DNA from: an uncultured Eubacteriales bacterium
Lineage (GTDB): Bacteria; Bacillota; Clostridia; Oscillospirales; Butyricicoccaceae
Length of the DNA stretch: 5,593 bases
Assembly (NCBI GenBank): GCA_910585875.1
Contig: CAJUIK010000100.1
Coordinates: 1 to 5,593, forward strand
Direction of reading: 5' to 3'
Below the pieces are notes generated by a model. The model was not told where the DNA came from and made no database searches. It worked only from the letters and a program-made list of their open reading frames with translations. Every line of letters begins with the position of its first letter. Position 1 is the stretch's first letter. The position numbers and the translations under genes were made by a program. Below, one piece after another: positions 1-5,314 of the stretch.

Positions 1-1658
1 ACCAGCACAGAGGGCTTGTCTGTGACGATGGATTCGTTTTCCTCCTCGTAGGTGGAGTAGAAATAGGGCACATAGGCGTCAAACTCGCCGGCGCAGGTGT
101 CGATGGTTTTATACACTGGCCAGACGTCGTTTTCCTGCCGGAGCTTCAGCGTCTCCAGCTCGTCCATATCCCAGAGCCGGCCGATATAGGCGTCGGAAAA
201 GCCGAGGCGCTTGGCCTGGCGCAGCACAGCCGCGTCCCTGGGGTTTTCCCGCACGGTTTGTTCATACTCCACGATATTGCGGATGGCGTCGATGAAGAAA
301 TAATCGATTTTGGTGGCCTGGCAGATCATCATCAGGTCCACCTTGCGGCGCAGCAGCTCGGCGATAGCGTACAGGCGCTCGTCGGTGGGGGTGGCGATTT
401 CCCGCATCAGCTGATCGGTGGTATATTCGTCGAACTTCTGCTTCCACACATGGTTGACGCCGGCCTCAAGGCTGCGCACAGCCTTGAGCAGGCTTTCCTC
501 CATCGTGCGGCCTATAGCCATCACCTCGCCGGTGGCCTTCATCTGTGTGGTCAGCAGCTTGGAGGCCGTATCGAACTTATCGAAGGGGAAGCGGGCCACT
601 TTGCAGACGATATAATCCAGGGCCGGCTCAAAGCTGGCGGGCACGCCGCCCAGCTGAATTTCATCCAGCGCCAGGCCCACGGCGATCTTAGTAGTCACTT
701 TGGCGATGGGGTAGCCGCTGGCTTTGGAAGCCAGAGCAGAGGAGCGGGACACCCGGGGATTGACTTCGATCACATAATACCGGAAGGAGTAAGGATCCAG
801 GGCGAACTGGACGTTGCACCCGCCCTCGATGCCCAGCTCCCGGATGATGCGCAGGGCGGCGTCCCGCAGCATATGGTATTCTTTGGCCGTCAAGGTCTGG
901 GCCGGGGCCACCACCATGCTGTCTCCGGTGTGGACGCCCACCGGGTCGATATTCTCCATGGAGCAGATGGCGATGGCGGTGTCGTTTTTATCCCGCATCA
1001 CCTCAAACTCGATTTCCTTATAGCCTTTGATGGATTTTTCCACCAGAACCTGATGCACGGGAGACAGATTCAAGGCGTTTTCCGCCAGAGCCAGCAGCTC
1101 CTCCTCGTCGTCGCAGAAGCCGCCGCCGGTGCCGCCCAGGGTGAAAGCGGGCCGCAGCACGATGGGGTAACCGATGCGCTCTGCCTCCTCTTTGATTTGC
1201 TCCACCGAATGGGCGATGGCGCTGTCCAGCACAGGCTCGCCGATGCGCAGGCACAGATCTTTGAATTTTTCCCGGTCCTCCGCCTGGTCGATGGAATCAA
1301 AATCCGCTCCCAGAATTTCCACATTGCATTCCCGCAGCACGCCCTTCTGGGCCAGCTGCATGGCCAGATTCAAACCGGTTTGTCCGCCCAGGGTGGGGAT
1401 CAGGGCGTCGGGCCGCTCCATGCGGATGATACGGGCCACATATTCCAGGTTCAGCGGCTCCATATAGACCTTGTCCGCAATGTTGGAATCAGTCATGATG
1501 GTGGCCGGGTTGGAGTTGACCAAAATCACCTGATAGCCCTCTTCCTTCAAAGCCAGGCAAGCCTGAGCGCCGGAATAATCGAATTCCGCGGCCTGGCCGA
1601 TAACGATGGGGCCGGAGCCGATGACTAAGATTTTGTTGATATCAGCGCGTTTAGGCAT
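1..1658 (-). CDS. carB: Carbamoyl phosphate synthetase large subunit, N-terminal half (partial)
   Basis: Large subunit of carbamoyl phosphate synthetase, which makes carbamoyl phosphate from bicarbonate, 2 ATP and ammonia in the cytosol. I translated 552 residues without interruption; the rest (about half of a usual ~1070) lies beyond the left edge. It begins MPKRADINKILVIGSGPIVI, very like E. coli CarB. Residues 1-400 are the carboxyphosphate ATP-grasp domain: Arg129, Arg169, the glycine loop GGTGGG (175-180), Glu215 and His243 sit at the same numbers as in E. coli, followed by EVNPRVSRSSALASKASG (298-315). Residues about 400-550 are the oligomerization domain, and the sequence stops just before the second ATP-grasp half. 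The start overlaps the carA stop by 8 nt and has a GGAGG 8 nt upstream, which indicates translational coupling. No frameshift or missing key residue is seen, in contrast to its partner CarA. Family assignment is near certain. Confidence 0.97.
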   Translation of the reverse strand, partial: MPKRADINKILVIGSGPIVIGQAAEFDYSGAQACLALKEEGYQVILVNSNPATIMTDSNIADKVYMEPLNLEYVARIIRMERPDALIPTLGGQTGLNLAMQLAQKGVLRECNVEILGADFDSIDQAEDREKFKDLCLRIGEPVLDSAIAHSVEQIKEEAERIGYPIVLRPAFTLGGTGGGFCDDEEELLALAENALNLSPVHQVLVEKSIKGYKEIEFEVMRDKNDTAIAICSMENIDPVGVHTGDSMVVAPAQTLTAKEYHMLRDAALRIIRELGIEGGCNVQFALDPYSFRYYVIEVNPRVSRSSALASKASGYPIAKVTTKIAVGLALDEIQLGGVPASFEPALDYIVCKVARFPFDKFDTASKLLTTQMKATGEVMAIGRTMEESLLKAVRSLEAGVNHVWKQKFDEYTTDQLMREIATPTDERLYAIAELLRRKVDLMMICQATKIDYFFIDAIRNIVEYEQTVRENPRDAAVLRQAKRLGFSDAYIGRLWDMDELETLKLRQENDVWPVYKTIDTCAGEFDAYVPYFYSTYEEENESIVTDKPSVL

Positions 1659-2766
1659 TCTTTTTTCCTCCCTCTTTGGCTTGGTCCATCATGGCGACAA
1701 ATTGATCGTAAACATAGGCGCAGTCGTCGGCGCCGGGCTGATTTTCGGGATAGTGCTGCACGCCCAGCGCCCGGTTTTTCTCGTCGAAAATCCCCTCTAC
1801 CGTCCGATCGGTCAGGTGACGGTGGGTCACTTTCAGTCCAGTGTTCTCCAGGCTTTTTTCGCACACGGCGTAGCTGTGGCTCTGGGAGGTGATTTCCCGC
1901 TTCAGGCCGTAAACGGTTTCCACCGGCATGTTGCCGCCGTTGTGGCCATTTTTCATCTTATAGGTGTCGCCCCCCGCCGCCAGGGCCAGGATTTGGTATC
2001 CCAATCCCACGCCGAAGATGGGCAGCCGGCCCCGCAGGGATCGGACCAGCTCTATGGCTTGGGCGCATTCCTTGGGGTCCCCTGGGCCGCTGGAGAGGAA
2101 CAGGCCGTCGGGCTTCAGGGCTTCCAGCTGCTCCGCGCCGATATCCCAAGGCACGATCGTCACGTTGCACCCCCGGGAATTCAGGCAGCGGATGCTGCTC
2201 TGGCGGATGCCAAAATCCACCGCCGCCACGTTATATTTGAAGTTGGCCGTGCGGCTATACCAGATTTTTTTGCTGCTGACCTTGGCGGCCAGCCCCCGCT
2301 CCGGCTGGGCTTGGCGAATCCGCTCCAGGGCCTGCTCCTTGGGCGTGTCGATCTCGGTGAGCAGCGCTTTCATGGCGCCCTGGTCCCGCAGCATCCGGCT
2401 CACGGCCCGGGTGTCCAGACCCTGAATGCCTGGGATGTCGTTTTCCAACATTGCTTCCTCCAGGGTTTTGGTATACCGAAAATTGGAGGGCCTGTCGTTA
2501 TACTGCCGGACAATCAGGCACTCGGCGTGGCAGGCCCGGGATTCATAGTCTTCGTCGGCCATGCCGTAGCTGCCGATCACCGGATAAGTCATCACCAGGC
2601 CCTCGCCGGCGCAGGCCGGGTCGCTGAGAATCTCCTGATACCCGATCATGGCGGTGTCGAAGCTGCATTGGCACAAAGCCTCCCGCTTGCTGCCGAACCC
2701 GGCGCCGGGGAATTCTCTGCCGTTTTCAAACACCAGCTTGCGGTTCAAAATTTCTGTTTTGCCCAT
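1651..2766 (-). CDS. carA: CarA-like small subunit of carbamoyl phosphate synthetase with a dead glutaminase site
   Basis: A protein of 371 residues, close to the usual length of CarA. Residues 8-160 form the CPSase small-chain N-terminal domain (IGYQEILSDP 41-50, IPGIQGLDTR 111-120). Residues 180-360 form a class I glutamine amidotransferase fold (VDFG 183-186, SSGPGDP 225-231). In active CarA this domain hydrolyses glutamine and channels ammonia to CarB. Here the nucleophile motif reads FGVGLGYQ (251-258), with Gly254 (GGA codon, 2005-2007) where Cys269 of E. coli belongs. QHYPE (337-341) has Tyr339 in place of His353; only the Glu is kept. By alignment from memory, Ser47 becomes Ala51, Asn311 becomes Ser296, Gly313 becomes Ser298 and His272 becomes Tyr257. 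The frame is intact and flanking motifs are well kept, so this looks like a maintained protein rather than a pseudogene. I infer it scaffolds an ammonia-dependent enzyme. AGGAG lies 9 nt before the ATG, within the end of pyrC. Confidence 0.93.
   Translation of the reverse strand: MGKTEILNRKLVFENGREFPGAGFGSKREALCQCSFDTAMIGYQEILSDPACAGEGLVMTYPVIGSYGMADEDYESRACHAECLIVRQYNDRPSNFRYTKTLEEAMLENDIPGIQGLDTRAVSRMLRDQGAMKALLTEIDTPKEQALERIRQAQPERGLAAKVSSKKIWYSRTANFKYNVAAVDFGIRQSSIRCLNSRGCNVTIVPWDIGAEQLEALKPDGLFLSSGPGDPKECAQAIELVRSLRGRLPIFGVGLGYQILALAAGGDTYKMKNGHNGGNMPVETVYGLKREITSQSHSYAVCEKSLENTGLKVTHRHLTDRTVEGIFDEKNRALGVQHYPENQPGADDCAYVYDQFVAMMDQAKEGGKKNA
1667..1671 (-). promoter_or_regulatory. Ribosome binding site of carB
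   Basis: GGAGG lies inside the last codons of carA, 8 nt before the carB ATG (1656-1658). It settles the carB start at the MPKR residues typical of the family and means that carB is initiated while carA is still being read, so the two subunits are probably made in equal amounts. Confidence 0.8.
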
Positions 2767-2769
2767 GTG

Positions 2770-4038
2770 TTAGCGCTCCTCTCTGTATATCGTTTTCCCT
2801 TGGCAGACGGTGCGGGTGATTTTACCCTGGATTTTCATCCCCTCAAAGGGGGTGCATTTGCCCATGGAATAAAACCGCCGGCTGTCAATCGTATCTGCTC
2901 TGTCTTCTTCAATCAAAACCAGGTCGGCCCGGTTGCCGGGTTCGACGCCGCAGGGGACGCCCAACACCTGGGAGGGGCCGTACGTCAGCAGCCAGAGCAG
3001 CCGCTCTATCGAAATAATTCCCTTTTTCACCAGCCCCGTATACAAGACCGGGAACGCGGTTTCCAGCCCCACGATTCCCATGGCGCTGCCCGCCAAGCCC
3101 CGGCTCTTCTCCTCTGCGCTGTGGGGCGCATGGTCGGTGGCGAAAGCGTCGACCACGCCGTCCTGCAGGGCCCGCCAAATGGCCTCCCGGTCCTCGGCGC
3201 TCCGCAGGGGCGGGTTCATCTTAAACCGCCCGTCGTCCCCCTGGATATCCATATCGCAGAGCAAGGCGTGATGGGGGGTGATCTCGCAGCTGACGCGAGC
3301 GCCCGCCTTCTTGGCCTGGCGGACGATCTCCAGCGTCTCCTTGGCGGAAACATGGCACACATGGTACCGGCAGCCGGTTTCCAAGGCGTAGGCCGCGTCC
3401 CGCCGGACCTGCTCGTATTCCGAGGCGCTGCAAATGCCCTTGTGCCCGTGGAGCGCGGCGTATTCGCCCTGATGGATATACCCGCCTTCCAGCAGGCTTT
3501 CGTCCTCGCAGTGGGCGCAGATCAGGGCGTCCAGCCTGGCGCAGCGGACCATGGCCTGGCGCATCGTCTCCCCCCGCTGCACCCCTTTGCCGTCGTCGCT
3601 GAAACCGGCGCACTTGCCGGCCAGCGCCTCAAAATCCACCAGCTTCTCCCCTTTTTCCCCCTCTGTGATGGCGCAATAGGGCAGCGCCCGCACCTTGGCC
3701 CCTTCTTGAATGCGGTCCAAGGAAACCTGTAGGGTTTCCAAGCTGTCGGGAACCGGGTTCAGGTTGGGCATAGCGCAGATGGTGGTAAAGCCCCCGGCGG
3801 CGGCGGCCATAGAGCCGCTTTCCACCGTCTCTTTGTGGGCGAACCCCGGATCCCGCAGATGGACATGGAGATCCACAAAACCAGGGGAGACAATCTGCCC
3901 TTGGGCGTCGATCTCCTGGCAGCCGGTTTCGTCCAGCCCCAGGCCCACGGCTCGAATCAAGCCGTCTTCAATCAGAACGTCCTGCCTCGTCAGGGTTTTG
4001 CCGTCGAAAACCCGACCGTTTTTGACGATTGTTTTCAT
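2770..4038 (-). CDS. pyrC: Dihydroorotase, class I (PyrC)
   Basis: Zinc amidohydrolase that reversibly cyclises N-carbamoyl-L-aspartate to dihydroorotate, the third step of UMP synthesis, in the cytosol. At 422 residues it matches the long class I (Bacillus-type) enzymes. Visible motifs in order: the metal-binding HxH in DLHVHLRDPG (His58, His60), FSDDG (146-150) with the class I bridging Asp, His176 in CAHCED, His229 in HVCHVSAKE, substrate-binding KMNPPLR (273-279) and the catalytic Asp302 in ATDHAPH. All expected ligands are present, so it should be active. The start gives MKTIVKNGRV, which aligns with the N-terminus of B. subtilis PyrC. It follows pyrB by 13 nt and ends 3 nt before carA, so it belongs to the same transcript. 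The only oddity is the close ribosome binding site, described separately. Confidence 0.97.
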   Translation of the reverse strand: MKTIVKNGRVFDGKTLTRQDVLIEDGLIRAVGLGLDETGCQEIDAQGQIVSPGFVDLHVHLRDPGFAHKETVESGSMAAAAGGFTTICAMPNLNPVPDSLETLQVSLDRIQEGAKVRALPYCAITEGEKGEKLVDFEALAGKCAGFSDDGKGVQRGETMRQAMVRCARLDALICAHCEDESLLEGGYIHQGEYAALHGHKGICSASEYEQVRRDAAYALETGCRYHVCHVSAKETLEIVRQAKKAGARVSCEITPHHALLCDMDIQGDDGRFKMNPPLRSAEDREAIWRALQDGVVDAFATDHAPHSAEEKSRGLAGSAMGIVGLETAFPVLYTGLVKKGIISIERLLWLLTYGPSQVLGVPCGVEPGNRADLVLIEEDRADTIDSRRFYSMGKCTPFEGMKIQGKITRTVCQGKTIYREER

Positions 4039-4040
4039 GT

Positions 4041-4052
4041 CCTCCCCCCTTC
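4041..4052 (-). promoter_or_regulatory. Unusual, crowded ribosome binding site of pyrC
   Basis: The 13 nt between pyrB and pyrC are a purine run, AAGGGGGGAGGAC, before the ATG. The GGAGG ends only 2 nt from the start codon, closer than usual, whereas AAGG at the upstream end of the run has a normal 9-nt distance. No other in-frame start fits the family N-terminus better, so ribosomes may use the upstream part or arrive by coupling from pyrB. Confidence 0.55.
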
Positions 4053-4927
4053 TAATCGCACAAAGCCCGCTTGATGGCGGCCATGCGCACGAACACGCCG
4101 TTGTTCATCTGCTTAAAAATCCGGGAGCGGCCGCATTCCACTGCGTCGTCCGCGATTTCCACGCCTCGGTTGAAGGGCGCCGGATGCATCAGAATGGCGT
4201 CTTTTTTCATCCAATCCAATTTTTTCTTATCCATGCCGTAACGGCTGTGGTATTCCTCCACCGTCAGGCCCATTTTCTGGCTGTGGCGCTCGTGCTGCAC
4301 CCGCAGCAGCATGACGATATCGCTCTCCCGCACCGCCTGTTCAAAGGGCTTGAAATTCATGCCCTGCTCCATATATTCCTCCGGGCCGCTGGTGCAGACC
4401 TCCATGCCCAGCCGGCCCATGACTTCAAAATTGGTGTGGGCCACCCGGCTGTGGGAGACGTCGCCGATGATGGCGGCCTTCAGCCCCTCAAAGCCGCCGA
4501 ATTGCTGGCGGATCGTCAGCAAATCCAGCAGGGACTGGGTGGGGTGGTTGCCGGTGCCGTCGCCGCCGTTGAGGATTTTGGCGTTGACGCGGCCGATCAG
4601 CTGGTTGTAATACTCGTTTTCCACATGGCGGATGACCAGCAGATCCACCCCAAAGCTGTCGAAGGTCTTCACTGTGTCATAAAAGCTCTCGTTTTTTTGC
4701 AGCGAAGAGCCGGCGGGATTAAAAGAAACGACCCGTAAACCCAGTTTTTCTTCAGCCACGTGGAAGCTGTACTGGGTACGGGTCGACGGTTCAAAAAACA
4801 AATTGGCGGCAATGCGCCCTTCTAATCCGCGGAAGTCCTGTCCGTCGTGAAAGGCTTGGGCCTGGTCCAGAATGGAGAGGATTTCCGAAACGTCCAGGCT
4901 TTTCAGTTCGAGCAAATTTTTTCCCAT
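4052..4927 (-). CDS. pyrB: Aspartate carbamoyltransferase catalytic subunit (PyrB)
   Basis: Joins carbamoyl phosphate and L-aspartate to give N-carbamoyl-L-aspartate, the committed step of pyrimidine synthesis, in the cytosol. The 291 residues are slightly short of the ~304 of B. subtilis PyrB, the difference being the C-terminal tail. Motifs: carbamoyl-phosphate loop FFEPSTRT (44-51), SSLQKNES with the active-site Lys78 (family usually KGE), ILNGGDGTGNHPTQ with His128 and Gln131, HSRVA with Arg161, LLRVQ with Arg209 and Gln211, and MHPAPFNRG (247-255). The ATP/CTP-binding regulatory chain PyrI is not encoded next to it, so the enzyme is probably an unregulated trimer controlled at the transcription level. 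AGGAGG at 4934-4939 lies 6 nt before the ATG. It is the first gene of the operon, directly behind a leader with a terminator. Confidence 0.97.
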   Translation of the reverse strand: MGKNLLELKSLDVSEILSILDQAQAFHDGQDFRGLEGRIAANLFFEPSTRTQYSFHVAEEKLGLRVVSFNPAGSSLQKNESFYDTVKTFDSFGVDLLVIRHVENEYYNQLIGRVNAKILNGGDGTGNHPTQSLLDLLTIRQQFGGFEGLKAAIIGDVSHSRVAHTNFEVMGRLGMEVCTSGPEEYMEQGMNFKPFEQAVRESDIVMLLRVQHERHSQKMGLTVEEYHSRYGMDKKKLDWMKKDAILMHPAPFNRGVEIADDAVECGRSRIFKQMNNGVFVRMAAIKRALCD

Positions 4928-4957
4928 ATAAAACCTCCTGCTTTCCGCGGCTGGCCG

Positions 4958-4990
4958 AAAGAAAAGCCTCCAGAAACCTGAAGGCTTTCC
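4958..4990 (-). terminator. Intrinsic terminator (attenuator) before pyrB
   Basis: The arms GGAAAGCCTTCAG (4990-4978) and CTGGAGGCTTTTC (4973-4961) pair over 13 bp with two G-U wobbles around a GTTT tetraloop. A U-rich stretch, TTTTCTTT (4965-4958), follows, partly inside the stem. It sits downstream of the operon promoter and 30 nt upstream of the pyrB start, so it can only act as an attenuator and not as the end of a gene. Confidence 0.8.
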
Positions 4991-5026
4991 ATCAAAACGG
5001 AAGTATCTCGTTTTCCGGCCCTCAAG
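4977..5026 (-). promoter_or_regulatory. Candidate antiterminator pairing in the pyr leader
   Basis: CTTGAGGGC (5026-5018) can pair with GCCTTCAGG (4985-4977), 9 bp with two G-U pairs, extendable by two further G-U pairs. The second strand is the left arm of the terminator, so the two helices exclude each other. The small CGGAA/TTCCG hairpin fits inside the antiterminator loop. The pairing was found by eye; no folding energies were computed. Confidence 0.5.
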
Positions 5027-5057
5027 CCGCTTACGATGAACCGTAAAAATTTCTTAT

Positions 5058-5086
5058 ATTATATCGGATTCCTCTCTGGATTGCAA
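5058..5086 (-). promoter_or_regulatory. Sigma-A-type promoter of the pyr operon
   Basis: TTGCAA (5086-5081, 4 of 6 consensus -35 bases) and a perfect TATAAT (5063-5058) are separated by exactly 17 bp. The expected start is an A near 5051. An AT-rich stretch with T6 and A6 runs (5113-5101) lies upstream, where an UP element could sit. It is the only convincing promoter seen in the gap before pyrB. Confidence 0.8.
5069..5082 (-). promoter_or_regulatory. PyrR-binding-loop-like sequence
   Basis: AATCCAGAGAGGAA matches 12 of 14 positions of the known PyrR RNA-binding consensus ARUCCNGNGAGGYU, missing only the last two. It lies 79 nt before the attenuator stem, a plausible distance for PyrR attenuation. 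However, it falls between the -35 and -10 boxes, so a transcript from that promoter would not contain it. Either transcription can start further upstream, or the match is a relic or chance. Confidence 0.35.
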
Positions 5087-5107
5087 GGGATTGCGGCAGG
5101 TTTTTTG

Positions 5108-5134
5108 AAAAAACTCGGGTCGGCGAGCGCCGAC
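5108..5134 (-). terminator. Probable terminator downstream of the BRCT gene
   Basis: GTCGGC and GCCGAC (5134-5129 and 5124-5119) form a perfect stem with a GCTC loop, followed by CCGAG and a T6 run (5113-5108). The 5-nt gap between stem and T run is longer than ideal. It would separate transcription of the BRCT gene, or of any RNA made from the GC-rich region, from the pyr promoter just downstream. Confidence 0.5.
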
Positions 5135-5140
5135 AGGCAG

Positions 5141-5300
5141 ACCCCGTATCAGCCTGGCAGACGCATCTGCCTGAGAGGCCGCGGCATAGGCAAGCCCCAA
5201 GGGGGCGGCCGACGCAGCTGGCGGGGGATTCCCCCATCAAGGCCCCAGCCCCGGGCGCAAAGGCCTATCCATCGGCCAAGCCAAAACGGAGTACGGCCGT
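5141..5300. other. GC-rich gap with many nested inverted repeats, function unknown
   Basis: No convincing gene lies here. The stretch can form an interrupted rod: GGCCG/CGGCC (5177-5181 with 5273-5277), ATAGGC/GCCTAT (5186-5191 with 5263-5268), GCCC/GGGC (5194-5197 with 5253-5256), GGGGC/GCCCC (5202-5206 with 5248-5252) and GGCC/GGCC (5207-5210 with 5241-5244), capped by GGGGG-ATT-CCCCC (5223-5235). A separate hairpin GGCAGA/TCTGCC spans 5156-5171, and CCGTA/TACGG (5144-5148 with 5292-5296) could close the whole. It may be a structured RNA ending at the 5108-5134 terminator, a palindromic intergenic repeat, or a by-product of high GC. I recognise no known RNA family. Confidence 0.4.
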
Positions 5301-5314
5301 CGGGCCGCCTCCAC

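Larger units (their letters stand above)
4928..5051 (-). promoter_or_regulatory. pyr operon 5' leader (attenuator region)
   Basis: About 124 nt lie between the predicted transcription start (near 5051) and the pyrB ATG. In transcript order the leader has a U5 run (5049-5045), a small hairpin TTACG/CGTAA (5046-5042 with 5035-5031), the strand CTTGAGGGC (5026-5018), a hairpin that can form as CGGAA/TTCCG (5017-5013 with 5002-4998) or AAAACG/CGTTTT (5014-5009 with 4999-4994), a terminator hairpin (4990-4961) and the pyrB ribosome binding site. This layout is typical of transcription attenuation of pyrimidine operons. What senses the pyrimidine level is not evident from the leader itself. Confidence 0.7.

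Noticed and set aside
258..1628. A 456-codon open frame on the plus strand opposite carB
   Set aside because: It is the mirror of the carB reading frame, with a His/Gln/Gly-rich product and no recognisable motif; carB on the other strand explains the conservation.
1651..2766. carA as a pseudogene or a frameshift artefact
   Set aside because: The frame is intact at full length, the flanking motifs align without gaps around each altered residue, and the changes are substitutions at separate functional sites. A maintained non-glutaminase CarA explains this better.
1606..3732. A 708-codon open frame on the plus strand opposite carA and pyrC
   Set aside because: It is in the complementary codon register of two clear genes. 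It stays open because these GC-rich genes avoid TTA, CTA and TCA codons in that register. Its translation is low-complexity and resembles no family.
4903..4992. A 29-codon frame starting at ATG 4992 (minus) that overlaps the pyrB start, a possible leader peptide
   Set aside because: No Shine-Dalgarno sequence precedes it, its start is inside the attenuator, and its codons show no pattern expected of a sensing peptide.
5031..5240. A Cys- and Arg-rich 69-codon frame (TTG start, minus strand) in the gap
   Set aside because: It has no ribosome binding site, runs through the terminator and the pyr promoter, and shows no domain.
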